A stretch of DNA of 64,000 bases from Trichocoleus sp. FACHB-40 (GTDB lineage Bacteria > Cyanobacteriota > Cyanobacteriia > Cyanobacteriales > FACHB-T130). Where the stretch lies: positions 62,001-126,000 of the forward strand of contig NZ_JACJPF010000101.1 in NCBI RefSeq assembly GCF_014695915.1, read 5' to 3'. Of this stretch, positions 45,368 through 53,622 are shown piece by piece. How positions within the stretch are numbered: the stretch's first letter is position 1; every line of letters starts with the position of its first letter. Below the pieces are notes generated by a model that saw only the letters and a program-made list of their open reading frames with translations, searched no databases and was not told where the DNA came from. The position numbers and the translations under genes are program-made.

Positions 45368-46450
45368 TTGAGGCCACCTGTTCACGGGGGTAACTTAGCC
45401 TGGGCAGCTTCACTGGCAGGCTGTTCCCCCCACCTAATTCTTGATTTTTCGGCTAGTATCAATCCGTTGGGGCCTCCCCCAGCGGCACTTGCGGCTATTG
45501 AGGCGCATATTCAGTACCTGGGAGCCTATCCTGACCCGGAATACCACGATCTGCGGCTATCTCTGGGTCAGCTACATCAACTTGCACCTGATTGGATTCT
45601 GCCCGGTAATGGCTCGGCAGAGTTGCTAACTTGGGCTGGCTGGGATTTGTCATCCCTTGCAGTAACTTGTCTGGTAACGCCTGCCTTTAGCGATTACTGG
45701 CGATCGCTGTTGGCGTTTAAGGCGGTAGTGCTGAATTGGGAATTGGGAATTGGAAATTGGGAATTGGGGCAAGAGATGCTTTTGCGTCTTGCCTCTTTCA
45801 ACCCAGCTTCGGCTGGTTTATTAATTAATAACCCGCACAATCCCACTGGTCGGATGTTTTCGAGGGATGAAATTATACCATATTTGGAACAATTTGCTTT
45901 GGTGGTGGTGGACGAAGCCTTTATGGATTTTCTGCCACCAGACCGAGAGCAAAGTTTGATTTCAATGGTACAGGATTACCCAAATTTGGTGATATTGCGA
46001 TCGCTAACTAAGTTCTACAGTCTGCCAGGGCTACGCTTAGGTTATGCGATCGCGCACCCCGACCGACTCCGCCGTTGGCAAACTCGGCGCGACCCTTGGC
46101 CTGTCAACACTTTAGCTGCTGCTGCTGGTATAGCTGCGGTACAGGATACAGAATTTCAACAGCAAACTTGGAATTGGTTGGAACCCGCAAAGTTACAACT
46201 GTTTCAAGGGCTGGCGCAAATACCGGGGTTGCATCCTTACATGGGTGCAGCTAATTTTTTACTCGTTGAGTCAGAACAACCCAGCCCACAGGTACAGTCC
46301 AAACTTCTCCAGCAGAGTAAGATTCTGATTCGTGATTGTGTGAGTTTTCCAGAATTGGGCGATCGCTACTTTCGGGTGGCGGTGCGTTCCGAGGCGGAAA
46401 ATCAGCGCCTAATCGCAGGTTTGGCAGCAATCGGAGTAAATAACCATTAG
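45368..46450 (+). CDS. cobD: Threonine-phosphate decarboxylase-like aminotransferase (CobD type)
   Basis: A 360-residue fold-type I PLP enzyme. HGGNLAWAASLAG at residue 6 and ILDFSASINPLGPPP are hallmarks of CobD, which makes the aminopropanol arm of cobalamin. The PLP lysine is in RSLTKFYSLPGLRLGY, with NNPHNPTG and VVDEAFMDF upstream. Histidinol-phosphate aminotransferase is the nearest alternative. The start is TTG at 45368, forced by the very N-terminal HGGN motif. Residues about 122-137 (LNWELGIGNWELGQ) are encoded by GGGAATTGGGAATTGG-type tandem repeats, an in-frame repeat insertion. It starts 26 bp after the HU gene. Confidence 0.85.
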   Translation: MRPPVHGGNLAWAASLAGCSPHLILDFSASINPLGPPPAALAAIEAHIQYLGAYPDPEYHDLRLSLGQLHQLAPDWILPGNGSAELLTWAGWDLSSLAVTCLVTPAFSDYWRSLLAFKAVVLNWELGIGNWELGQEMLLRLASFNPASAGLLINNPHNPTGRMFSRDEIIPYLEQFALVVVDEAFMDFLPPDREQSLISMVQDYPNLVILRSLTKFYSLPGLRLGYAIAHPDRLRRWQTRRDPWPVNTLAAAAGIAAVQDTEFQQQTWNWLEPAKLQLFQGLAQIPGLHPYMGAANFLLVESEQPSPQVQSKLLQQSKILIRDCVSFPELGDRYFRVAVRSEAENQRLIAGLAAIGVNNH

Positions 46451-46533
46451 CGATCGCTAATAACTAAGGTCAGACTGGCAATTGGCAATTGACAATTAGC
46501 TATTATCAATTAGCTACTGACAAATGACTAATT

Positions 46534-47997
46534 ATGGCAGTTGAGTACGACTTAGTTGTAATAGGAGGTACACAGGCAGGGCGCTATGCGGCAATTGCTG
46601 CTGCCCATCTGCAAGCCCGCGTTGCCTTAATTGAAAATACGCCGCCAGGGTTGTCCTTACATTCTGGTATCTATAACCAATCTTTAACTCAGGTTGGGCG
46701 AGTTCTTCAGCAGACGAGTAACGCCGATCAATTTGGTGTTTATTGGGATAAGGCTGATGCAACTTCCCCGCAGCAAATCCCTGAAATTCGATTTAGCGAG
46801 GCAATTCAGTGGGCATCCGGCGTTGTCTCCACCTTAGAAGAACAGAATTCGCCAGCAGTTTTGGCTTCTTTGGGCGTTGATGTAATTATTGGTGAGGGGG
46901 AATTTTGCCGCAAACCTTACCTCGGCTTTGTCGTCAACGGACGGAAATTGCGATCGCGTGCCTACCTAATTGCGACAGGTTCAAATAAAGCAACAACCGA
47001 AATCGACGGACTACAATCTACTGGCTATCTGACACCAGCAGATTGGCAGCAGAAATTCCCTGAAAAACTACCCAAAGAGTGGGTAGTGATTGGCGGCGGC
47101 GCAACTGGCACTGAAATGGCGCAGATTTTAGCGCGGTTGGGTGCAGATGTTACTTTGGTGGCACGTAGTTCCCACATCTTAGCCAAAGAAGACCCAGAGG
47201 CAGCTAGGCTAATTCAAGCGCAACTGGAAGCCGAGGGTGTCCGCATCCTGACGCAAACAGACGTGACACAAGTAAAACAGATTGATGGCAAAAAGTGGGT
47301 TCTAGCTGGCAACAAAGCTATCGAAACTGATGAAATTTTGCTGTGTACGCCATCATCGCAGCCGATCAAATCCTTAAATTTGGAAGGCGTTGGGGTGAAG
47401 ATGAATCGGCATGGCATTCAGGTGAACGAGAAGCTACAAACCAGGAATCCCCGGATCTACGCCTGTGGAGACGTTGCTGGTGGTCATCAGCTTCCTCACA
47501 TCACCCAGTACGAAGCCAGCATCGCCCTGAAAAATGCCTTATTTTTGCCCATCTTCAAAGCAAACTATCGCGGCATCCCCACAGCGGTTTTTTCTGACCC
47601 CATGTTGGCACGAGTTGGTTTAACAGAGGAGCAAGCCAGAGGCATCTATGTTAAGGATGTCGTAGTGTTGCGGCAATATTTCAAATCTGCAAGTAAAGCC
47701 CAGATGTTGGGGGAAACAACTGGGTTTTGTAAACTTATTTTGCGTCGCAATGGACAAATTCTCGGCAGCTGCATCGTTGGAACTCAAGCTGATGAGTTGA
47801 TTTACATCATTGCTTTGGCGATACAGCAGAAAATCAACGTGAATGCTTTGTTGCAGTTGCCTCCCATTTCTTCCACCCTGTCAGAAATTATTTACCAAAC
47901 CGCGCAAGAGTGGCATCAACAGCGACTCAGCAAGAATACTGGGTTGCAAGATTTCCTCGAAGGCTTTTTCAATTTCAGGCGATCGCGGTCTTCATAA
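46534..47997 (+). CDS. FAD-dependent oxidoreductase, disulfide-reductase family without redox cysteines
   Basis: A 487-residue flavoprotein with the fold of dihydrolipoamide dehydrogenase and mercuric reductase: FAD-binding VVIGGTQAGRYAAI at residues 8-21, the second Rossmann VVIGGGATGTEMAQILARLG for NAD(P)H, and YACGDVAGGHQLP near 310. The C-terminal dimerisation domain is present (PISSTLSEIIYQTAQEWHQQ). Where active enzymes have GGTCLNxGCxP, this one reads PPGLSLHSGIYNQS, so both redox cysteines are missing. It may be an NAD(P)H-quinone-type oxidoreductase or a regulator. The family is known from cyanobacteria, but I cannot name the reaction. Confidence 0.82.
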   Translation: MAVEYDLVVIGGTQAGRYAAIAAAHLQARVALIENTPPGLSLHSGIYNQSLTQVGRVLQQTSNADQFGVYWDKADATSPQQIPEIRFSEAIQWASGVVSTLEEQNSPAVLASLGVDVIIGEGEFCRKPYLGFVVNGRKLRSRAYLIATGSNKATTEIDGLQSTGYLTPADWQQKFPEKLPKEWVVIGGGATGTEMAQILARLGADVTLVARSSHILAKEDPEAARLIQAQLEAEGVRILTQTDVTQVKQIDGKKWVLAGNKAIETDEILLCTPSSQPIKSLNLEGVGVKMNRHGIQVNEKLQTRNPRIYACGDVAGGHQLPHITQYEASIALKNALFLPIFKANYRGIPTAVFSDPMLARVGLTEEQARGIYVKDVVVLRQYFKSASKAQMLGETTGFCKLILRRNGQILGSCIVGTQADELIYIIALAIQQKINVNALLQLPPISSTLSEIIYQTAQEWHQQRLSKNTGLQDFLEGFFNFRRSRSS

Positions 47998-48063
47998 ATC
48001 TTTAAAAACTTACTCAAATGGTGTGCTGTTATGGCAAGATAAAGAGTTTGTAACTCAATAGAC

Positions 48064-49593
48064 ATGACAGCAACGGGTCGGGCAATCGAATTCCAATACA
48101 AACCACTACACAAGCCAAACCAGCTGATTTGCGGGAAAGGGCAGACGGCAGTCATCACGGGGTGGACTGTTAAGCAAGCGATCGCCAAACATCTGCAACC
48201 CCACGAATATGCTGTTATTGGGCAGCTTTACTCTCCAACTAGGGGCATTAGTTTCCTGATTAGGAACCTGCTAGCTAATCCCCATGTGAGATTTTTGGTT
48301 ATTCTAAACGCTACAAAGGAAGATCGTAACGCTGGCGGTGGGACGTGTCTGTTGGACTTCTTTCGGCATGGATTTGCAGAAGGCAAAACTGATACTGGGC
48401 GCAGATGTTGGACGATTAACTCTCGCATCCCTGGGTACATTGATATTGAGATTTCAGATAGTGCTTTAAAACAATTACGGAAATATGTAAGAGCCGACGA
48501 AGCCGAATCAATAGAGCTTGCAGTAGATTTAGTAAAGTCTCACGCAACACAGGGCGTGAGCGCTCCGTGGGGTTCCAAATTGGAATTTCCTAATACCGAA
48601 GTAGTGCCAACTGTACTACCTGGGCAACTTTATGGACATCGCATTGAAGGAAAAACCATTGCCCAAACCTGGGTAAAAATAATTCATCGAATTAAGACAA
48701 CCGGAATAATCCGACCCACTGGCTACGATGGATATATTCAGGAATTGATCAACTTAATGGCTGTTGTTACTGACGAGCCGGATAATTTCTACTTTCCTGA
48801 ACCGAATTATTTACCTGTTGATCCTGAAACCATCAAAAACTATATTCCTCAAATCTTAGAAGATGCTCCTTATGTAGAAGGTATTAAATACACTTACTCA
48901 CAACGGCTTCGCTCTTGGTTTGGGCGCGATCAGATAGAAGATGTAATTCAAAAACTTATTGGAGAAATAGACGCGGCTAGCGCTGTTATGAATCTTTGGG
49001 ATTCGGGGGGGAATATCAACCGCAGAGAAGATGGTACATCAGATCATCAACATAGTGGTTCACCATGCCTAAATCATATTTGGGTAAGAGTTGTCAATGG
49101 AAATCTTAGCCTGACAGCTACACTCAGGAGTAACGATATGTTTGGCGCATGGGTGGCAAATGCTATGGGTCTAAGGGCATTGCAAAAGCATATTACAGAT
49201 GAAATCACGAGACGTTCCGATTATAAATTAAAGATGGGGCCGCTAATTACAATAAGTCAGTCTGCTCATATTTATGATGATACTTGGGAAAATGCTGATA
49301 ATTTAATCCAGCAACAGTATGCGTCAATTTGCAAACAACAGGACTACTACGATCCGTCTGGAAATTTTTTAATCGAGATTACAGATAGTCAGATAGCTGT
49401 CACGCAAACAACACCAGGTAGCGGTGAAGCTGTTGCTTGCTACTTCGGGAAGAATCCATTGAAGTTAGTAAGAGAAATTTGTGCGGCTTCTCCCGCAATA
49501 CGTCCAGACCATGCAGCTTATTTGGGAATGGAGTTACAGAAAGCCGCTGAATGTCTCAAAACAGGTAAGCAATACATTCAGGATAGAGAATAG
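48064..49593 (+). CDS. MtrA-like / thymidylate synthase / DUF4346 fusion protein
   Basis: A 509-residue protein in three parts. Residues about 20-160 resemble the MtrA-like domain seen with DUF4346 (YAVIGQLYSPTRGISFLIRN, then HVRFLVIL). Residues about 190-425 form a thymidylate synthase domain: nucleophile Cys335 in HSGSPCLNHIW, RSND at 355-358, the dUMP-selecting Asn at 366 and HIY at 402-404. The residues that discriminate dUMP from dCMP look like a synthase rather than a dCMP hydroxymethylase. The C-terminus is DUF4346 (DPSGNFLIEITDSQI, later HAAYLGMELQKAAE). It probably methylates dUMP or a related nucleotide with a folate-type cofactor. It is the first gene of a nucleotide operon; its stop overlaps the next start. 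Confidence 0.75.
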   Translation: MTATGRAIEFQYKPLHKPNQLICGKGQTAVITGWTVKQAIAKHLQPHEYAVIGQLYSPTRGISFLIRNLLANPHVRFLVILNATKEDRNAGGGTCLLDFFRHGFAEGKTDTGRRCWTINSRIPGYIDIEISDSALKQLRKYVRADEAESIELAVDLVKSHATQGVSAPWGSKLEFPNTEVVPTVLPGQLYGHRIEGKTIAQTWVKIIHRIKTTGIIRPTGYDGYIQELINLMAVVTDEPDNFYFPEPNYLPVDPETIKNYIPQILEDAPYVEGIKYTYSQRLRSWFGRDQIEDVIQKLIGEIDAASAVMNLWDSGGNINRREDGTSDHQHSGSPCLNHIWVRVVNGNLSLTATLRSNDMFGAWVANAMGLRALQKHITDEITRRSDYKLKMGPLITISQSAHIYDDTWENADNLIQQQYASICKQQDYYDPSGNFLIEITDSQIAVTQTTPGSGEAVACYFGKNPLKLVREICAASPAIRPDHAAYLGMELQKAAECLKTGKQYIQDRE

Positions 49594-50132
49594 TGTACGA
49601 ATCTTCTCAACGACCGACCTGGGATGAATACTTTCTCATGTTGGCTAAACTTGCAGCAACTCGCTCAACTTGCCTTGCATTTCCAGTGGGTGCGGTAATC
49701 GTTAAAAATAAGCAAGTTGTAGCTACAGGTTACAACGGCTCGCCGTCAGGCTCTGCTCATTGTACAACTCAGGGATACTGTTATCCTGGTCTTAGTAGTT
49801 GCGATGCTAGTAAAGCGATGCCATCCCGTGCTGTTCATGCTGAGGCGAATGCGATAGCCCAAGCTGCTAAGCACGGAATTTCTACTGATGGTGCCAGTAT
49901 TTACGTCACCCTTGAACCTTGTCTATCTTGCTTAAAGCTAATTATTTCAGCAGGGATTTATGAAGTTTTTTATGAAACTCCTTTCAACAGTGGAGAAAAT
50001 ATCCTGGTGAGGGATTCCTTTATCCAAGATGGTTTAGTTACCCTCAAACAAATTCCGCTGTCTGAAGAAACAGCAAAAAGAGCAGCTTTGTTTCTGTTGA
50101 ATCCTACATCTGTTGCCAGAACTTTCGCCTAA
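49593..50132 (+). CDS. Deoxycytidylate deaminase
   Basis: A 179-residue zinc-dependent deaminase that would convert dCMP to dUMP, the substrate of the synthase encoded upstream. The catalytic zinc motif is VHAEANAIAQAA (His82, Glu84), with TLEPCLSC (Cys110, Cys113). The segment HCTTQGYCYPGLSSC between residues 56 and 70 supplies extra cysteines like those of phage and eukaryotic dCMP deaminases. GTG at 49593 shares its first G with the TAG of the preceding gene, showing translational coupling. A ComE-type deaminase is the close alternative. Confidence 0.88.
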   Translation: MYESSQRPTWDEYFLMLAKLAATRSTCLAFPVGAVIVKNKQVVATGYNGSPSGSAHCTTQGYCYPGLSSCDASKAMPSRAVHAEANAIAQAAKHGISTDGASIYVTLEPCLSCLKLIISAGIYEVFYETPFNSGENILVRDSFIQDGLVTLKQIPLSEETAKRAALFLLNPTSVARTFA

Positions 50133-50189
50133 AATAGCTAAGGTATAAATCCGATAACCCCTGGAGAGCAATATTTATGGAGCTTAATC

Positions 50190-50921
50190 ATGTTTAGCGA
50201 TGAAGACATCAAAAAAGCCATGAATGATTTCAAAAATACTCGTGAAGATGGGCTAGATATAGAAGATTTTGAGCAAAAGTATTTAACCCCTGTTGGTTAT
50301 GACCTAAGAGTAGGAAAACAAGGATTTTCTTGGAGTAAGAAATCAGTGATTGATATTGAAAAAGATGGAAAAATATATATAGATGCTAATGATACGGTAG
50401 TGATAAGAACTTTGGAGTCTTTAATTCTTTCAAAAAAAGTTTCAGCCACTATACATTCAATGGTCTCAAAGATTATTCCTAAAGGCTTATCTAATATTTC
50501 TACTACGATAGATCCTGGATGGTCAGGCAAATTACTAATTTGAGTTCGTAATTACCGTGATAGTCCTACAGAACTCAGATTTAAAGAGCCTTTCTGTACG
50601 GTTTGTTTCTACGGAGTTAACCTTGCATCCAAAACAAATCTCGGCAGACCTATTGACAGAGATGATCTTTGGGATCAACTTTTAGAGAAAGCTGAACTAG
50701 AAAAAGAAAGAATAAATACAGAAAAAAACACCAGACAACAAAAAATAGAAAACGAAAATAAAAATCGCCTTAGTTTGAGTATTTTCTTGGCTATTGTGGC
50801 TTTAATTTGCGGGATTACAGCCTCTTTAATTAATCCTGCTGTCGGTTCTTCTATAGCTGGATTCCTAGCTGTGATAGCCCCTATTGTTTATGATAGGTTG
50901 AAACCTATATCTAAGTCATGA
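50190..50921 (+). pseudogene. dCTP-deaminase-like protein with membrane tail, split by an in-frame TGA
   Basis: The frame is open for 244 codons apart from one TGA at codon 118 (50541-50543). Before it, the sequence follows the Dcd/dUTPase fold: TPVGYDLRVGKQGF, then SMVSKIIPKGLSNISTTIDP and GWSGKLLI. After it the fold continues (VRNYRDSPTELRFKEPFCTV). Then come a charged coiled coil (residues about 160-192) and two membrane segments (SIFLAIVALICGITA, IAGFLAVIAPIVYDRL). Aligned with IDPGWSGCIVLE of E. coli Dcd, the TGA takes the position of the catalytic Glu. The final TGA overlaps the next gene's ATG, so full-length translation once mattered. It may be a recent pseudogene, a sequencing error or, less likely, readthrough. 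Confidence 0.7.
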
Positions 50922-51394
50922 GTATAATACATACACAAAAAATTTACATATCTGGCGCTTTGACTGGGATTGAGAATTCAGCAGCAATCAAAGCTTTTTA
51001 TGAGACTATTGGCTCACTTTGCGAGGAAATAGGGTTTGAGGCTTATGTCCCGCATATAAATACTGACCCTATCAATAATCCTGATATCAGCCCTCGTCAG
51101 GTTTTCGAGACAGATAAACACCAAGCAAGCACATCAGATTTGGTTATTGCTTACCTTGGTTCCCCATCTTTTGGCGTAGGTATGGAGTTAGCTTACGCCG
51201 AGACAAACTCTATCCCCATTATTCTTCTATATGAAAAAGGTAAGGAAATATCAAGATTCCCGCGCGGCATCCCCACAGTAATAGTTGAGATTCAATTCAA
51301 AGATTATGAGGATGCCTTAACTCAACTCAAGAGTGTTCTAGAGCAGTGGAAACTACAGAACCTAACGAAACCATTATCAGTTTCCTCATCTTAG
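50918..51394 (+). CDS. Nucleoside 2-deoxyribosyltransferase-like protein
   Basis: A 158-residue protein of the nucleoside 2-deoxyribosyltransferase superfamily. The N-terminal IYISGALTG forms the nucleotide loop, and SDLVIAYLGSPSFGVGMELA (residues about 73-92) supplies the catalytic Glu within GMELAYAE. Relatives swap or hydrolyse the N-glycosidic bond of deoxynucleosides or their monophosphates. The start overlaps the previous stop as ATGA. As the last gene of the four-gene set it suggests turnover or salvage of the products of the deaminases, or destruction of nucleotides. It is convergent with the CobA-like gene, overlapping by 4 bp at the ends. Confidence 0.82.
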   Translation: MSIIHTQKIYISGALTGIENSAAIKAFYETIGSLCEEIGFEAYVPHINTDPINNPDISPRQVFETDKHQASTSDLVIAYLGSPSFGVGMELAYAETNSIPIILLYEKGKEISRFPRGIPTVIVEIQFKDYEDALTQLKSVLEQWKLQNLTKPLSVSSS

Positions 51395-51927
51395 GGTCTG
51401 TGACTCCGGCGTATCTCGGTAATTTGATCGGCAACCTCCAGAAGCACGTGGGGCATTTCTGGCCCTGTCAAAATGATATCCACATGGGCGGGGCGTTTTT
51501 CTAAAAAAGCCAGTACCTCAGATTCGGGAATTAAGCCAAAGTTAATCGCCAAACTCAATTCATCCAGAACCACGAGAGAATATTTGCCCTCGTACACTAC
51601 ATTTTGTGTATGCTGCCACAACTGGAGTAACGATTGAGTTTCTGCCTCTTCGAGGTGTGGCGTGTCAATACAACGGGGAAGATCGCAGCGAATCCAATCT
51701 AGATTTTGCCCTAGCTGCATCGGATGCTCGTGTCCCTGACCAATTCCGCCTTTGAGGAACTGTACCACTAAAACTGGGGTTCCTTGTCCCGCGATTCGTA
51801 AGGCTTGCGCCATCACGGTTGTAAAAAAATTGCGGTGAGAACTGGTGAATACTTGTACCAGCCCTTGAACGGTATAAGGTAAGCGTGGCGTGGAATTGAG
51901 AGTAGGGCTTTCTAACTGAGCAACCAT
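51391..51927 (-). CDS. CobA/BtuR-like P-loop protein with degenerate nucleotide loop
   Basis: A 178-residue relative of cob(I)alamin adenosyltransferase of the CobA type. The framework is recognisable: GLVQVFTSSHRNFFTTVMAQ, then PVLVVQFLKGGIGQGHEHPM, VLDELSLAINFGLIP (Walker-B-like) and IILTGPEMPHVLLEVADQIT. However, the P-loop that normally reads GxGKGKTT is here SSHRNFFTT, without the Gly and Lys residues that bind triphosphate. It therefore probably does not perform standard adenosylation. A regulatory or substrate-binding role is possible. The ATG at 51927 gives the longest supported frame. Confidence 0.8.
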   Translation of the reverse strand: MVAQLESPTLNSTPRLPYTVQGLVQVFTSSHRNFFTTVMAQALRIAGQGTPVLVVQFLKGGIGQGHEHPMQLGQNLDWIRCDLPRCIDTPHLEEAETQSLLQLWQHTQNVVYEGKYSLVVLDELSLAINFGLIPESEVLAFLEKRPAHVDIILTGPEMPHVLLEVADQITEIRRSHRP

Positions 51928-52122
51928 AGGGCAATGTTTAATGGTACATGGCTTGCCAAAGAAAAATTATCAAAGGCAAACGATATGTAGTGTGCTTTTA
52001 TATTTTGCATCATAATCAAACACTAGATATATTTATCCGTCAATAGGTGGGTGTGATGTTGCTGCTTGCCAAAGCAGTCACGCTCGGTACGCGATAGATG
52101 GCAAAATAGCCAATACTTAAGC

Positions 52123-52707
52123 ATGATTCCATCGCAGCAGGAGCAAGGTGCAGTGAGACTGGTAATTTTGGGAGGGCCAGGGGCAGGTAAGGGAACGCTG
52201 GCGGCAAGGTTATGCACCCAACTGAATATCCCTGGCATTGCTACTGGGGACATATTGCGACAAGCGATCGCTACTGCTACTCCACTAGGTCTAGAAGCCC
52301 AACCTTATGTGGACAAGGGTGAGCTAGTACCCGACCCAAATATGATTGAATTCATGCGCCAGCGCCTCCTACAACCGGATGTAACGGCTGGTTGGCTGTT
52401 GGATGGATATCCGCGTACCGCTTTCCAAGCAGAAGAGTTAGATTTTCTGTTGGACGATTTGGGGCAACATCTAGACTGGGCAATTTGGTTAGAGGTGCCA
52501 GAATCAGTGTTGATGAGCCGTTCCTTAGAGCGATCGCGTCCCGATGATTTACCAGAAATCGTACAGCGCCGCATCGATTTATTCCAAGAGCGCACTATCC
52601 CCATATTGGAATATTACGAACATCGTCAGCGCCTGTTAACCGTCAACGGCGACCAAACTCCAGAGCAAGTACAGCACGAGATTTTACAAAAACTTAATCT
52701 TAGTTAG
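52123..52707 (+). CDS. adk: Adenylate kinase family protein
   Basis: A 194-residue nucleoside monophosphate kinase. The P-loop is GGPGAGKGTLAARL, the AMP-binding helix is IATGDILRQAIA, and WLLDGYPRTAFQAEEL and RSRPDDLPEIVQRRIDLF complete the core. The LID is short and lacks zinc cysteines. The preferred start is ATG 52123 (MIPSQQEQG); the frame extends upstream to TTG 52066, but that part has no family counterpart. Cyanobacteria often carry two adenylate kinases; this is probably the non-ribosomal-operon copy. Confidence 0.88.
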   Translation: MIPSQQEQGAVRLVILGGPGAGKGTLAARLCTQLNIPGIATGDILRQAIATATPLGLEAQPYVDKGELVPDPNMIEFMRQRLLQPDVTAGWLLDGYPRTAFQAEELDFLLDDLGQHLDWAIWLEVPESVLMSRSLERSRPDDLPEIVQRRIDLFQERTIPILEYYEHRQRLLTVNGDQTPEQVQHEILQKLNLS

Positions 52708-52734
52708 CTTTCAGCAGAGAAGATTTTTAAACGC

Positions 52735-52810
52735 AGAGGTAGCGCTGTCGCGTCGCTTTGCTAACGCAAAGGTTCGCAGAGTCCTTTGCGTATCTTTGCG
52801 CTTAAAAAGT
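52735..52810. repeat. Dispersed intergenic repeat
   Basis: AACGCAGAGGT, AACGCAAAGGTTCGCAGAG and CTTTGCGTATCTTTGCGCTTA belong to the common cyanobacterial AACGCAGAGG family. Dyad symmetry between CGCAAAGG and CTTTGCG could form a stem. A fragment of the same family lies inside the folC coding region. Confidence 0.6.
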
Positions 52811-52892
52811 AATTTAAGCCTGCAAAGGATATAGTTACGCTAAACTGACCACTAACTGCTGTATTCTAATCAAGGATTTTGAGGCAAGTGCG

Positions 52893-53621
52893 ATGTCTTG
52901 GCAACGTCCTGATGGTCGGCAACCTGATCAACTTCGTCCGATTCGTTTTGAGCGAATGTTCACCCGATTTGCCGCTGGTTCGGTTCTGACTAGCTGCGGC
53001 GATACCCATGTTCTGTGTAGCGTGACCATTCAAAAGGGTGTTCCCAAGTTTTTAGAAGGTAGCGGTAAAGGCTGGCTAACTGCTGAGTACCGAATGTTAC
53101 CCAGCGCCACACCCCAACGCCAAGAACGGGAATTTCTCAAGCTGTCTGGACGCACTCAAGAGATTCAGCGATTGATTGGGCGCAGTCTCCGGGCATCTCT
53201 GGATTTGCAGGCGCTGGGAGAACGCACGGTGACTGTGGATGCGGATGTTTTACAGGCGGATGCGGGAACCCGTACAACGTCGATTACAGGCGGTTTTGTG
53301 GCGCTTGCAGATGCTTTGGATAAATTGGTGCAGATAGGAGAGTTGGAGCGATCGCCTATTCGTCATCAAATAGCTGCCGTGTCTGTCGGACTTTTAGAAG
53401 GTGAGCCATTTTTGGATTTGAACTACGTTGAAGATGTTGGCGCTGAGGTAGATTTCAACGTGGTGATGAACGAACATCTGGGCGTAATTGAAGTTCAAGG
53501 AACTGCGGAGGAAGGAACTTTTAACCGCACTCAGATGAATCAAATGTTGGACTTAGCAGAAAAGGGTATTCAAGAAATGCTAATAGCACAGCGCGAAGCT
53601 TTAAAAATTGTGTTTAGCTAA
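52893..53621 (+). CDS. rph: Ribonuclease PH
   Basis: A 242-residue phosphorolytic 3'-exoribonuclease that trims tRNA 3' ends. Family signatures are [56 protein letters not shown], the RNA-binding [20 protein letters not shown] and [19 protein letters not shown]. The length is normal. It begins after a repeat-containing spacer and ends one base before a convergent DUF29 gene. Confidence 0.97.
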   Translation: MSWQRPDGRQPDQLRPIRFERMFTRFAAGSVLTSCGDTHVLCSVTIQKGVPKFLEGSGKGWLTAEYRMLPSATPQRQEREFLKLSGRTQEIQRLIGRSLRASLDLQALGERTVTVDADVLQADAGTRTTSITGGFVALADALDKLVQIGELERSPIRHQIAAVSVGLLEGEPFLDLNYVEDVGAEVDFNVVMNEHLGVIEVQGTAEEGTFNRTQMNQMLDLAEKGIQEMLIAQREALKIVFS

Positions 53622-53622
53622 A

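Noticed and set aside
50541..50543. TGA in the dCTP-deaminase-like gene read as selenocysteine
   Set aside because: I see no SECIS-type stem-loop just after it, and cyanobacteria are not generally known to make selenoproteins. A nonsense change or sequencing error is more likely.
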